A stretch of DNA of 61,313 bases from Clostridia bacterium (GTDB lineage: Bacteria > Bacillota > Clostridia > Oscillospirales > CAG-272). The notes under the pieces were generated by a model, which saw only the letters and a list, made by a program, of their open reading frames with translations, was not told the origin of the DNA and searched no databases. Shown in pieces: positions 16,955 through 25,797 of this stretch. The first letter of the stretch is position 1. Each line of letters starts with the position of its first letter. The translations under genes were made by a program, and so were the position numbers. The stretch is from contig JAGBFG010000004.1 in the NCBI GenBank assembly GCA_017936565.1, positions 1 to 61,313 on the forward strand, given 5' to 3'.

Positions 16955-16969
16955 AACCTTTCTTCTGTT

Positions 16970-17254
16970 TTATTTTTTTTCGCCGTGGGGTGAAGTTTCG
17001 CCCGAATTCTTGTTAAAAGGGTCAATTTTCTTCCATTTGACACCGTAAGGGACGGGGTCATACCCTGCCTTAAAAAAGGGATTACAGCGCAAAATGCGCC
17101 AAACGGTTAAGAAAAAAGCCGCAAAAAAGCCACGATTTTGAAACGCCTCAAGGGCGTAGGCAGAACAGGTCGGCGTAAACCTGCAACAAGGCGGTTTTAG
17201 GGGCGAAATACGAGCTCGGTAAAACCGAATAAGAGAAAGAATGATTCGCTTCAT
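16970..17254 (-). CDS. yidD: Membrane protein insertion efficiency factor YidD
   Basis: 94 residues. Conserved [19 protein letters not shown] with the three family cysteines, followed by a [10 protein letters not shown] and RILRCNPF block. YidD is a small membrane-associated protein that aids YidC. The start overlaps the end of rnpA by 4 nt (coupled), and yidC follows. Confidence 0.95.
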   Translation of the reverse strand: MKRIILSLIRFYRARISPLKPPCCRFTPTCSAYALEAFQNRGFFAAFFLTVWRILRCNPFFKAGYDPVPYGVKWKKIDPFNKNSGETSPHGEKK

Positions 17255-17628
17255 TTCGTAAGCAAGCGCAAGCGCGAAAGCGCTTCCTCCAAGCTGTGCG
17301 CCAATAAGGTTGAGGTAGCACCGGTTGCTTTTTCACGGGCGGCAATCACAATTAAAAAGCCCGTTTTGACGGAGTGAAGGGCATCTACCGCACGATATGC
17401 CTCGCGCATAATGCGCTTCACGCGGTTGCGCACCACAGCACCGCCCAATTTCTTTGTGGCGGTAAGACCGATGCGATTGATTTTTTCCTTACGGGGATTG
17501 GCACGGCGCAGTGCCTCCGCCGTGTAATCGGGCAAGACGTAAACAGCAAGATATTCCGTTACCGCCCGTTTTCCTTTTGAATATGCCTTCGCATATAAAT
17601 GATTTTCGCAAATGGCGTGAAATTTCAT
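17251..17628 (-). CDS. rnpA: Ribonuclease P protein component
   Basis: 125-residue protein subunit of RNase P, which with its RNA matures the 5' end of tRNAs. The RNR-like signature [13 protein letters not shown] is present, preceded by [16 protein letters not shown] at 17628 was chosen because AAAGG sits 9 nt upstream and homology starts nearby. It follows rpmH by 148 nt, a wider gap than usual. Confidence 0.93.
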   Translation of the reverse strand: MKFHAICENHLYAKAYSKGKRAVTEYLAVYVLPDYTAEALRRANPRKEKINRIGLTATKKLGGAVVRNRVKRIMREAYRAVDALHSVKTGFLIVIAAREKATGATSTLLAHSLEEALSRLRLLTK

Positions 17629-17776
17629 AACGTAAAGCCTTTCACATGGCGTTATAAGAGCGCCCGATAATGAAAAAACTCCGATAAAGCACGCACTGTG
17701 GTTATCGGAGCATTTCAATCGGTACGCAGTGCGGAAAGGCGCGCTGCCTTCCCTAGCTACATCCGACTCATCGGAC

Positions 17777-17911
17777 TCAATAGGTAAGGCGTGCTCTTCC
17801 TTTGGCGCGTCTTCTTTTCAGAACTTTTCTGCCGTTAGCAGTTGCCATTCTTTTTCTGAAACCGTGTTCCTTTTTTCTCTGTCTCTTCTTAGGTTGATAG
17901 GTTCTTTTCAT
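17777..17911 (-). CDS. rpmH: 50S ribosomal protein L34
   Basis: 44 residues, [20 protein letters not shown] at the start and a C-terminal [12 protein letters not shown], an unmistakable L34. AAGGAGGT is 8 nt before the ATG; stop TGA at 17777-17779. First gene of the rpmH-rnpA-yidD-yidC-jag-mnmE transcription unit. In many Bacillota dnaA and the origin lie just upstream; here the neighbour is the polyamine transporter. Confidence 0.97.
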   Translation of the reverse strand: MKRTYQPKKRQRKKEHGFRKRMATANGRKVLKRRRAKGRARLTY

Positions 17912-18003
17912 GACAGAATACCTCCTTGTTTTTTTCAGCGGTGATATCGTGATATGGCGGCGCGCTGTACGCCACCCTAAGCATATCCAATAAAGGCTTA
18001 TAA

Positions 18004-18032
18004 ATTATAGCAGAAATAAAATTATTTGTCAA
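18004..18032 (-). promoter_or_regulatory. SigA promoter of the rpmH cluster
   Basis: Leftward TTGACA (18027-18032), 17-bp spacer, TATAAT (18004-18009), about 90 nt before rpmH. Confidence 0.92.
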
Positions 18033-18077
18033 GGGTTTTGTTCAAAAAAACGCAAATAAAATGAAAAAAGCGGGCGA

Positions 18078-18108
18078 AAAAAGCAGGCGGCGCAAAAAAC
18101 GCCGCCTG
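18078..18108 (-). terminator. Terminator of the potABCD operon
   Basis: CAGGCGGCG (18084-18092) / CGCCGCCTG (18100-18108), with CTTTTTTC following on the minus strand. Confidence 0.88.
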
Positions 18109-18119
18109 AACCAACAATA

Positions 18120-19424
18120 TTATTTTTGGGTATAGCTCTTTTCTCTTGCTCTCTTACGCAAGAAGGAAGAAAGCCACCAAGCGAAAAGAAGCGCGAGAAT
18201 GACGATATCCGTTACGATAATCCAAGGCTCAATGGAGCTTTCAATTTTGATTTCAGCCCAAAGAGAATTGGTGTAATCGAGCAGATTTCCGTTTTCCTCG
18301 GTGTTGGAGATAGCGTGGAAGAACGAGCGCTTGTTTTCAGCGTTAATATCCTTCAAATCGGTGTAGTCATCAACCACTAAGCTCTTGCTGTACAAAATAT
18401 CCAAGGACTCCTCGTGCCAGTCAAGCATATATTCTTGGTATTCCTCGCTTTCCGTCACCAAGGTGTTCGGGCAGGAATAGCCAAGATATTCAGCGTTCGC
18501 CAAGGCAGGCTCCTCAGAGAGCATAAAGTTGATGTATTCCATCGCGGCATCCACCTGACGCGCGCAGGTAGGAACACACATGGCATCCACGAAAATGTTG
18601 GTGCCTTCCTTGGGCGTGTAAAAGGCGAGAGAGTCGTTGGAGTCGTACATAGTGAGAAAGTCACCCGCGTAATAGGGCGCAATCCAAGCGGAGCCCGAAA
18701 TCATCTTGTTGAAGATTTCGTCCATTACGTAGGCTTGCACTAAGGGCTTTTGTTGTTTGAGAAGCTCTGTTGCCTCTGCCCACTTGGTGTGGTCAGTGGT
18801 GTTGACGCTGTATCCCAAACGGTAAAGGGCGGTGGCAAGCGCGTCACGCGAGTTGTTAAACTGCAAAATCTTGCCGCTGTACTTTTCATTCCAAAGCAAA
18901 TCCCAAGAGCCGATGTCCTCTTCGTCCACGTAGTCGGTGTTATAAATGATACCCACCGTGCCGTAGGTGTAGGGGACGGTGTATTTTCCCTCGGGGTCGT
19001 AGGTGTTAAAGTCGGTGCGGAATTCCTCGGCAATATACTCATAGTTGGTGATTTTGGAGAAGTCAAGCTCTAAAAGCAGGTTCTCGCTTATCATCTTTTC
19101 AATCATATATTCGGAAGGAACAATCACGTCAAAGGAGCCGCTTCCGCTGGCAATTTTATTGTACATATCCTCGTTTGAGGGATATGTGGAATAGTTTACC
19201 TCAATCCTGTACCCGTATTTTTCCGCAAGCTGCTCGTTGAAGTATTCTTCAAATAACGCGTTAACGTCAGGAAGGTCATACGAGCCGTCCGAGATATACT
19301 GCCCCCAGTTGTATACGTGAAGGGTGCGAGTGGGCAGCTCTTCCTCAGAGCAGGAAGAAAAGGCAAGTAAGCAGGAAGCCAACAAGAGAAGCACAAGGCA
19401 GAGTGAAAAAAATCTTTTTTTCAT
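18120..19424 (-). CDS. potD: Polyamine-binding lipoprotein PotD with C-terminal membrane helix
   Basis: 434 residues. Lipobox FSSC gives a lipidated Cys25; TLHVYNWGQYISDG is the typical start of the PotD fold, which captures spermidine or putrescine for the PotABC importer. Compared with ordinary PotD (about 350 residues) there is an added C-terminal part, ending in a hydrophobic helix WIIVTDIVILALLFAWW (about 397-413) and a basic tail. It would therefore be held at both ends. Last gene of the operon; 4-nt overlap with potC. Confidence 0.9.
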   Translation of the reverse strand: MKKRFFSLCLVLLLLASCLLAFSSCSEEELPTRTLHVYNWGQYISDGSYDLPDVNALFEEYFNEQLAEKYGYRIEVNYSTYPSNEDMYNKIASGSGSFDVIVPSEYMIEKMISENLLLELDFSKITNYEYIAEEFRTDFNTYDPEGKYTVPYTYGTVGIIYNTDYVDEEDIGSWDLLWNEKYSGKILQFNNSRDALATALYRLGYSVNTTDHTKWAEATELLKQQKPLVQAYVMDEIFNKMISGSAWIAPYYAGDFLTMYDSNDSLAFYTPKEGTNIFVDAMCVPTCARQVDAAMEYINFMLSEEPALANAEYLGYSCPNTLVTESEEYQEYMLDWHEESLDILYSKSLVVDDYTDLKDINAENKRSFFHAISNTEENGNLLDYTNSLWAEIKIESSIEPWIIVTDIVILALLFAWWLSSFLRKRAREKSYTQK

Positions 19425-20236
19425 TTCTTTGCCCTCGCTTTCCTTCTTTCGTCGCGGTTGGAAGCCAGATTAGACAGCACCAAAAGCAGCAGAATTGTAA
19501 TAACAATCAAGGTGAACAGGGCATAAATATCAGGCTTGACGGGCTTCTTGGTGTAGTTGTAAATCAAAACGGGAAGCGTCTTGAAATTGTCGCCGCCGTT
19601 GAAAAGAGAGATGACAAAATCGTCAAGCGACAGGGTAAACGCCATAATAAAGCCGGAAATAACCCCGGGTAAAATGTTGGGAAGCTCCACAAGGAAAAAG
19701 GATTTCCAAGGAGGGCAGCCAAGGTCCTGCGCCGCCTCGGGCAAAAACTTGTCCATCTGGCGCAGCTTAGGCATAACTGAAAGAATGACGTAGGGCAGGT
19801 TGAAGGTCACGTGCGCGATAAGAAGGGTGAAAAAGCCGAGATTGACCTCAACATTTCCCAAAATGTTTTTGCTGATAAAGACGAAGAGCAGCATCATAGA
19901 AATACCCGTGACGATTTCAGGGTTCATCATAGGAATTTTGGTTATGGCGTTGACGGAGCTTTTCATCCATTTTTTCTGCATCCGTGCAAGCCCAACAGCC
20001 GCCATCGTTCCGATAACGGTGGCAAGCAGTCCCGAGGAAAGCGCTAAAAGCAGACTGTTTTTGAGCGCCTCAAACAGCTCGGGCTTTTCAAAAAGCGCGC
20101 TGTACCAGCGCAAAGACACCCCTTCCATAACAGAGGTGCTATCTCCTGCGTTGAAGGAAAAAACAGCGATAACGACAATAGGGGCATACAAAAGGAAATA
20201 GATAATCCCGATATACAGCTTAGAGACAATTTTCAC
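19421..20236 (-). CDS. potC: Polyamine ABC transporter permease PotC
   Basis: 271 residues, about six membrane helices; N-terminal YIGIIYFLLYAPIVVIAVFSF and the cytoplasmic EAA loop (EAAQDLGCPPWKSFFLVELP) that docks on PotA. Second inner-membrane channel subunit. Overlaps both potB and potD by 4 nt. Confidence 0.93.
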   Translation of the reverse strand: MKIVSKLYIGIIYFLLYAPIVVIAVFSFNAGDSTSVMEGVSLRWYSALFEKPELFEALKNSLLLALSSGLLATVIGTMAAVGLARMQKKWMKSSVNAITKIPMMNPEIVTGISMMLLFVFISKNILGNVEVNLGFFTLLIAHVTFNLPYVILSVMPKLRQMDKFLPEAAQDLGCPPWKSFFLVELPNILPGVISGFIMAFTLSLDDFVISLFNGGDNFKTLPVLIYNYTKKPVKPDIYALFTLIVITILLLLVLSNLASNRDERRKARAKK

Positions 20237-21048
20237 GGTAGCATCCCTCCCTCTGCGTCCTCGTCGGCAAACTTGTTCATAATTGCCATAGAGAGAAGAA
20301 TAAGCACCATCATTACAAGGGAAATGGCAGCGCCGACGTTATAGGTGTCGGGATTGGCGAATTGACGCTCAATGGTGTCGCCCAAAAGCTCAAATGTGCC
20401 CCCACCCAGCTTTTGAGAAATATAGAAGGTGCTGATAGAGGGAACGAAAACCATCGTCACGCCCGAAACGATGCCCGAGCGCGTCAAGGGCAAAACCACG
20501 CGAAGCAATACCTCAAAATGATTGCAGCCAAGGTCGCTTGCCGCTTCCAGAACGCGCTTGTCCATTTTGGACATCACGGTATAGATGGGCAAAATCATAT
20601 AGGGCAAAAAGTCATAAACCATACCGAAAATAACAGCGCCCTTGGTGCCGACAATGTGCAAATTCGTGCCAAGCAGGGTGTTGATAAGCCCCCCATCGTC
20701 TAAAATTGCCATCATAGAAAAGGTACGGATAAGAAGGTTTATCCACATAGGCACAAGCGCCGCCATCAGAAGCAGCGGTTGGCGCGAGGGCTTGGCGCGG
20801 GAAATGAAATACGCCATAGGATAGCCGATTAAAATGCAAATGATGGTCGCTATCAGCGAAAGGCTGATAGAGAGGAAAAAGGTTCCGCCATATTCAGGCA
20901 AGGCGGCGATATTACTAAGCGTAAAAGCGCCGTTGGGGTCGGTCAAGGCGTAATACAGCACGAAAAGCAGGGGCGCGACGATAAACATCACGCTCCAAAC
21001 AATATGGGGCGCGGCGGCGGCACGGGAGAAAAAGGATTTAGCTTTCAT
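20233..21048 (-). CDS. potB: Polyamine ABC transporter permease PotB
   Basis: 271 residues with six predicted helices and an EAA loop [23 protein letters not shown] at 21048 (MKAKSFFSR) is preferred to an in-frame ATG at 21132, which would lie deep inside potA; the chosen start overlaps the end of potA by 11 nt, consistent with coupled translation. Confidence 0.93.
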   Translation of the reverse strand: MKAKSFFSRAAAAPHIVWSVMFIVAPLLFVLYYALTDPNGAFTLSNIAALPEYGGTFFLSISLSLIATIICILIGYPMAYFISRAKPSRQPLLLMAALVPMWINLLIRTFSMMAILDDGGLINTLLGTNLHIVGTKGAVIFGMVYDFLPYMILPIYTVMSKMDKRVLEAASDLGCNHFEVLLRVVLPLTRSGIVSGVTMVFVPSISTFYISQKLGGGTFELLGDTIERQFANPDTYNVGAAISLVMMVLILLSMAIMNKFADEDAEGGMLP

Positions 21049-22180
21049 CGCTTCCCGCTGCCTCCTCTGTTTCGTCAATGTCGGGATTGGACAGCTCGTC
21101 CATTTCGGCAGAGAAGGTAGAATAGTCGCCAAACTGTCCCGAAAACTCGGACTTTTTCATAATATGAATGGCGTCAGGCTCTATGTAAAGCCCGATTTCC
21201 GCTTGGGGTGCTACGTAGTCGGTTGTCTGAATCATCCATTTGAAGCCGTCAATATCTACGATAATCTCCCAGTGAACGCCCTTGAAGGTCACCGAGGTTA
21301 CTGTGCAGCGCAGCATACCATTTTCGGGAAGCACCACGTCCACGTCCTCGGGTCTGACGACAACGTCAACAGGCTCATTTTTGGAAAAGCCACCGTCAAC
21401 GCATTCAAAAACATGCCCCGCAAAATGTACGCGGCGGTCAGAAAGCATAACGCCGTCCAAAATGTTGGATTCGCCGATAAAGTCTGCCACAAAAGCGTTT
21501 TGAGGCTCGTTATAAATGTCGGTAGGTGTACCTATCTGTTGAATTTTTCCGTTTTGCATGACCACAACGGTGTCAGACATAGAGAGGGCTTCCTCTTGGT
21601 CATGGGTGACGTAAATAAAGGTAATACCCGTCGCCTGCTGGATTTTTTTAAGCTCAGCCTGCATGTCCTTGCGGAGCTTCAAATCCAAAGCGCCCAAGGG
21701 CTCGTCCAACAAAAGAACACGGGGCTTGTTGATAAGGGCGCGGGCAATGGCAACGCGCTGTTGCTGACCTCCCGAAAGAAGATTGACGTTTTTCTTTTCA
21801 AAGCCCTTCAAGGAAACGAGCGCCAGCATTTCCTTGACGCGCTCGGTCACCTCATCATTCGGCACCTTTGCCAAACGAAGACCGAAAGCAATATTTTCAA
21901 AAACATTCAAATGCGGGAACAAAGCGTATTTCTGGAAAACGGTATTCACGTTTCTCTTGTAGGGGGGAAGGTCGCTTATTTCCTGCCCGTCAAAGAAAAT
22001 TTGCCCCTCGTCAGCCGTTTCAAAGCCGCCGATGAGTCGCAGAGTTGTCGTTTTACCGCATCCGGAAGGACCAAGTAAGGTTACAAATTCCTTATCTTTG
22101 ATTTCCAAGGTGATGTTGTCCAATACCGTTTCGCCGTCAAAAGACTTGGAAACACCGCGCAATTCAATGATTTTGTTCAT
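21038..22180 (-). CDS. potA: Polyamine ABC transporter ATPase PotA
   Basis: 380 residues. Walker [10 protein letters not shown] (37-45), signature [15 protein letters not shown] (about 135-149), Walker [12 protein letters not shown], and a C-terminal TOBE-type domain ([11 protein letters not shown]). Energises uptake of spermidine/putrescine. First gene of potABCD. Its Shine-Dalgarno AAAGGAG is 17 nt from the ATG; an in-frame ATT at 22190-22192 lies at 6 nt, so initiation four codons earlier at a rare start is possible but not favoured. Confidence 0.93.
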   Translation of the reverse strand: MNKIIELRGVSKSFDGETVLDNITLEIKDKEFVTLLGPSGCGKTTTLRLIGGFETADEGQIFFDGQEISDLPPYKRNVNTVFQKYALFPHLNVFENIAFGLRLAKVPNDEVTERVKEMLALVSLKGFEKKNVNLLSGGQQQRVAIARALINKPRVLLLDEPLGALDLKLRKDMQAELKKIQQATGITFIYVTHDQEEALSMSDTVVVMQNGKIQQIGTPTDIYNEPQNAFVADFIGESNILDGVMLSDRRVHFAGHVFECVDGGFSKNEPVDVVVRPEDVDVVLPENGMLRCTVTSVTFKGVHWEIIVDIDGFKWMIQTTDYVAPQAEIGLYIEPDAIHIMKKSEFSGQFGDYSTFSAEMDELSNPDIDETEEAAGSDES

Positions 22181-22262
22181 TTCTTTCTCAATGACTACTC
22201 CTTTGGTATAAAAAATACTGTTATTGGCGCCCGAAAAGCAAGAGCACTATATAACGATATGG

Positions 22263-22291
22263 ATTATAACAAAAACCTACAAAAAATGCAA
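22263..22291 (-). promoter_or_regulatory. Promoter of potABCD
   Basis: Leftward TTGCAT (22286-22291), 17 bp, TATAAT (22263-22268), about 85 nt before potA. Confidence 0.7.
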
Positions 22292-22370
22292 TATATTTTA
22301 CAAAAAAAAATGATTTTTTTTTAGAAGTTTTGAGAATTTTCATTGTCTTTTCAGGATTTGAAACGCTTTA

Positions 22371-22415
22371 TCTCTTGAAATCTCTTAAAATCTCTTAAAA
22401 ACTCTCGAAATCTCT
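22371..22415. repeat. Short 10-bp tandem repeat
   Basis: Consecutive 10-mers TCTCTTGAAA, TCTCTTAAAA, TCTCTTAAAA, ACTCTCGAAA, then TCTCTC. The repeat spans the last codons and the region just past the stop of the M50 protease gene. Confidence 0.7.
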
Positions 22416-23060
22416 CTTTTTTTCAAAATCGTCACAAACGTATTCCCAGAAGAAAAAAATGGAAAAAAACACCCCGTACAGTCCAATTCCGCCAAAATAA
22501 AACAAAAAGCAGGAAAAGAAGAAGAAAAAAGACAAAAAAAAGACGGAAAAAAAGCGCCCCACCCTTTCTGCCTTCTCTTTGGGCAGGATCCCTCGAAGAA
22601 AAAGAGAAAAAAGTCTGCCGCCATCGGTTTCGCAAAATGGCAGAAGATTAAAAAGGGCAGCCAGAAGATGCACCGCCCCATACAGACGTAAAAAATCTCC
22701 CAGAGCAAAGGAAGAAGCGAAAAAGAGAAGCCCCGCCGCTAAAAGATTGGCTAAGGGCCCACCCAAGCAAACAAAGGCTTCCTTGGCGGGAGAAAGAAGG
22801 GAAGCGGTATATAGACGCAAGCCGAAGGGCGCAAGGCGCAAATGGGGATGGGCACTATGGCACAAATGAAAGCATAGCAAATGCCCGCCCTCGTGAAGCA
22901 AAACGGCAGACGCCCCCAAAAAAAGCATAAAAGGGGGCTCTGCCGCCACAGCAGCCAAAAGCGGAACAAAAAGCAAAAGCAAGGGGGCTTTTTCCCTTTG
23001 AGAAGCAAAAAGGGCGCCTTTGCCCCTTTTTCGTTCCTTGTTCGTTTTTATGTTTTTCAT
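22395..23060 (-). CDS. Site-2 protease family (M50) membrane metalloprotease, SpoIVFB-like
   Basis: 221 residues, about six membrane helices. HEGGH at 56-60 supplies two zinc His and the catalytic Glu; NLLPFCETDGG (138-148) supplies the third ligand Asp146. Such proteases cut transmembrane or pro-sigma substrates within the membrane; SpoIVFB activates pro-SigK in the mother cell. Its start overlaps the stop of a 90-residue one-helix membrane protein (ATGA), resembling a SpoIVFA-SpoIVFB pair. The last codons are made by a 10-bp tandem repeat. Assignment as the SpoIVFB orthologue is inference. Confidence 0.75.
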   Translation of the reverse strand: MKNIKTNKERKRGKGALFASQREKAPLLLLFVPLLAAVAAEPPFMLFLGASAVLLHEGGHLLCFHLCHSAHPHLRLAPFGLRLYTASLLSPAKEAFVCLGGPLANLLAAGLLFFASSFALGDFLRLYGAVHLLAALFNLLPFCETDGGRLFSLFLRGILPKEKAERVGRFFSVFFLSFFFFFSCFLFYFGGIGLYGVFFSIFFFWEYVCDDFEKKRDFESF

Positions 23061-23329
23061 TTGTCAAGCCCCAAAAACACCGCCAGCGCCCCCTCGCCCT
23101 CCGTTAAATCCTCAATAAAGGAAGCGGCGCGGTAAAGCTCGCTTTTGATGTGCGGCTCTTGGTATAAAAAATAGGAAAAAAGTGCAAAAGCGCCTGCCAA
23201 AGCGCCACAAAGCAAGGGCAAAAGCAGGGTCCTTTTTGCGCCTTTTTTCCTTGGCTTTTCTTCTCTTTGCCAGTCAATGATGGCAGAAAGCAATTCCTCT
23301 TCCTCTGTGTGTCGGTTGTCTTTTCCCAT
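23057..23329 (-). CDS. Small single-pass membrane protein, partner of the M50 protease
   Basis: 90 residues: charged N-terminal region (about 1-30), one transmembrane helix (about 34-53), and a short extracytoplasmic tail (EPHIKSELYRAASFIEDLTEG). No family recognised. Position directly upstream of, and coupled to, a SpoIVFB-like protease suggests a reduced SpoIVFA-like regulator lacking the LytM domain. ACTATATG at 23371-23378 reads leftward as CATATAGT, a match to the SigE -10 pattern, but I see no firm -35. Confidence 0.6.
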   Translation of the reverse strand: MGKDNRHTEEEELLSAIIDWQREEKPRKKGAKRTLLLPLLCGALAGAFALFSYFLYQEPHIKSELYRAASFIEDLTEGEGALAVFLGLDK

Positions 23330-23398
23330 ACGCCCTCTCCCTTCTGCTCAATCTCATATGCCTTCTCTTTACTATATGCAGCGCGGGATTAAAAAATG

Positions 23399-23435
23399 AA
23401 AAAAGGGGGCTGCATCACTGTTCGTGAAGCACGCC
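23399..23435 (-). terminator. Terminator after the biotin-ligase-like gene
   Basis: GGGGC...GCCCC hairpin with inner TTCAC/GTGA pairing and CTTTTTTC downstream on the minus strand. Confidence 0.65.
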
Positions 23436-23455
23436 CCATAAGCTATATTCACTTT

Positions 23456-24223
23456 TTACAGCAGCTGTGTTTCAGAGGAAATCACAGCGGTTTGCTCTTT
23501 CCTGAGCCCCAAAACAAGTCGCCCTGCCGTGTCAATGCTCTTGGCGCGCCCAAGCCGTCTTTTTCCGTCCACCCGCGCCCAAAGCAGCCTTCCTACGGTT
23601 ACAGAGCGATGGCGGTACTCTTCAAGCAAAGCAGAACGGGAAGCCATAGGATTTTCATACATACCGTAAAAATCCCGTAAATACGTCTGTGCAACACGGT
23701 CCGCGGTGCTGATGTTGCGGTTGGTGAAAACGCTCGTGACAATGTCCTCGAGCTTAGCGGGGAAATGGGATTGTTGGAGCGAAATCACCGTCTTAATGAT
23801 GAGATGCTCCAAATAGCCCGTGGAAAACAAATGGCTCTCCGCGGAAATTTCCGCAATTTTCTTGCGCCCCGAAACCACCGTGGCAGGCCACGCAATACCG
23901 AGCTTGTAATCGGAATGAGATTCAATAGCGTGACAGGCGGCAATGGTCGCTATCATATTAAAATGCACGTTTTGCGCGGTCATCATCGTGGGGCGCAAAA
24001 AGGTATACATATGAAGGCGCATTTCCTTGGAAGAAGAGTGAACGGCGGCATCCTCTTCCGAGAAATTGGAAATAACGGTATATCCGTCGGTTAAGCCCCC
24101 GCGGTTGATTAAGGTGCGGATTTCGTCAGCAGGAGAGGTGTCAATGCGGTTGTCAATCAAGAGCACGCGTCCCTCAGGAGATTGCACGGAAGTCAATCCC
24201 GCTTCAAAGCGCCGCTTTGCCAT
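23456..24223 (-). CDS. Biotin-protein-ligase-like protein with degenerate active-site motifs
   Basis: 255 residues that thread onto BirA/BPL: an N-terminal strand with IDTSPADEIRTL where BirA has the D-S-T-N motif, GIAWPATVVSGRKKIAEISAE where BirA has KWPND...GRKLAGIL, and a C-terminal SH3-like part (TVGRLLWARVDGKRRLGRAKSID). The ATP/biotin loop GRGRxGR is absent, replaced by a stretch AAVHSSSKEM, and WPND reads WPAT. It may therefore not ligate biotin; a lipoate ligase-like or non-catalytic role is open. GGAGG precedes the ATG. It follows proS by 44 nt. Confidence 0.6.
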   Translation of the reverse strand: MAKRRFEAGLTSVQSPEGRVLLIDNRIDTSPADEIRTLINRGGLTDGYTVISNFSEEDAAVHSSSKEMRLHMYTFLRPTMMTAQNVHFNMIATIAACHAIESHSDYKLGIAWPATVVSGRKKIAEISAESHLFSTGYLEHLIIKTVISLQQSHFPAKLEDIVTSVFTNRNISTADRVAQTYLRDFYGMYENPMASRSALLEEYRHRSVTVGRLLWARVDGKRRLGRAKSIDTAGRLVLGLRKEQTAVISSETQLL

Positions 24224-24267
24224 AACGAAAATCCTCCTTTCCTATCGCGGTTCGGTTGTAGAGTGCT

Positions 24268-25707
24268 TTAATACGCCTTTCCCCAATAAACCAGGTGCTT
24301 TGCCTTTTTGCCGCAGCAAACGCAGGTGTCGCTGATGGGCTCTTGGTCGTCGAAGGGGATACAGCGAGAGGAAACGTCCGCTTTTTCCTTCAATTCCAGC
24401 TCGCAGTCAAGCTCTCCGCACCACATAGCGCGGATGTAACCGCTTTCCTTGGCGGCGATTTCTTGGAGCGTGGCAAGGTCAGTCGCGGTAAAGGTGCGCT
24501 TGGCGCGGTTGGCGGATGCCTTTTCATAAAGCGCCTTGGTCAGCGCGTCAAGCTCTGCCAAAACTCTTTCCTCCAAGCCATCCAAGGAAACAAATTGCTT
24601 CTCGTGGTTGTCACGGCGAACCAAAACGCATTGGCGGCTTTCAATATCGCGAGGACCTATCTCAATGCGAACAGGTACGCCCTTCATTTCATATTCGGCA
24701 AACTTCCATCCGGGAGAGTTGTCGCTGTCGTCAATCTTGACGCGACAAACAGAGGAAAGACGATCCTTCAACGCCTCTGCCGCTTCAAGAACGCCCTCCT
24801 TGTGCTGCTGCACAGGAACAATGACCACTTGAATGGGGGCAACAGCCGAGGGAAGCACCAAGCCTCTGTCATCGCCGTGCGTCATAATGATACCGCCGAT
24901 AATACGGGTGGAAACGCCCCAAGAGGTCTGGTGGCAGTATTTCAAGGTATTGTCCTTGTCTAAATACTGAATATCAAAGGCGCGGGCAAATCCGTCGCCA
25001 AAGTTGTGGGACGTGCCGCCCTGCAACGCCTTTCCGTCGTGCATCAGGGCCTCTACCGTGTAGGTCGCCTTAGCGCCCGCGAATTTTTCCTTATCCGTTT
25101 TTTGACCGCGCAAAACAGGCATACCCAGATCCTGTTCAAAGAAGGTGGCGTACACGTTCAGCATACGAATGGTCTCTTCCTCTGCCTCTTTTGCGGTTGC
25201 GTGCATCGTGTGCCCCTCTTGCCATAAAAACTCGCGGCTGCGCAGGAAGGGACGGGTGGTCTTTTCCCAACGCACGACACTGCACCATTGGTTGTAGAGC
25301 TTGGGCAAGTCGCGGTAGGAGCGGATGATGTTCTTATAATGCTCGCAGAAAAGGGTCTCGGACGTGGGGCGCACACAAAGCCGCTCCGTCAGCCGCTCGC
25401 TGCCGCCCATGGTAATCCAGGCTACCTCGGGCGCGAAGCCCTCAACGTGCTCCTTTTCCTTGTTGAGCAAGGACTCGGGAATGAACATAGGCATATATAC
25501 GTTTTCATGCCCCAGCTCCTTAAATCTTCCGTCTAAAATTCTTTGGATGTTTTCCCAGATGGCATACCCGTAAGGACGGATGATCATGCAGCCCTTGACG
25601 CTGGAATAGTCAATTAAGTCTGCTTTTTTTACAATGTCTGTGTACCATTTCGCAAAATCCTCTTCCATAGAGGTGATTTGTTCAACTGCTTTTTTTTCGT
25701 TAGCCAT
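24268..25707 (-). CDS. proS: Prolyl-tRNA synthetase (archaeal/eukaryotic type)
   Basis: 479 residues. Class II synthetase of the short ProRS form (type 3), charging tRNA-Pro. Visible are motif 2 ([20 protein letters not shown]), the TGTS-like [11 protein letters not shown] segment, motif 3 ([13 protein letters not shown]), the anticodon-binding domain and the C-terminal zinc-like domain ending with WGKAY. In-frame codons upstream of 25707 run through the promoter, so [10 protein letters not shown] is the start. Confidence 0.95.
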   Translation of the reverse strand: MANEKKAVEQITSMEEDFAKWYTDIVKKADLIDYSSVKGCMIIRPYGYAIWENIQRILDGRFKELGHENVYMPMFIPESLLNKEKEHVEGFAPEVAWITMGGSERLTERLCVRPTSETLFCEHYKNIIRSYRDLPKLYNQWCSVVRWEKTTRPFLRSREFLWQEGHTMHATAKEAEEETIRMLNVYATFFEQDLGMPVLRGQKTDKEKFAGAKATYTVEALMHDGKALQGGTSHNFGDGFARAFDIQYLDKDNTLKYCHQTSWGVSTRIIGGIIMTHGDDRGLVLPSAVAPIQVVIVPVQQHKEGVLEAAEALKDRLSSVCRVKIDDSDNSPGWKFAEYEMKGVPVRIEIGPRDIESRQCVLVRRDNHEKQFVSLDGLEERVLAELDALTKALYEKASANRAKRTFTATDLATLQEIAAKESGYIRAMWCGELDCELELKEKADVSSRCIPFDDQEPISDTCVCCGKKAKHLVYWGKAY

Positions 25708-25767
25708 GATAAAGCCTTTCTTTTGCGCTTTATGGGGCGCTGCGTAATCAAATTTTATAACTATAAT

Positions 25768-25797
25768 ATTATAGCACCAAGGGGAGCGTTTTGTCAA
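25768..25797 (-). promoter_or_regulatory. SigA promoter of proS
   Basis: Leftward TTGACA (25792-25797), 18 bp, TATAAT (25768-25773). The -35 box overlaps the stop codon of the upstream gene. No T-box leader fits in the 54 nt before the ATG. Confidence 0.85.
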
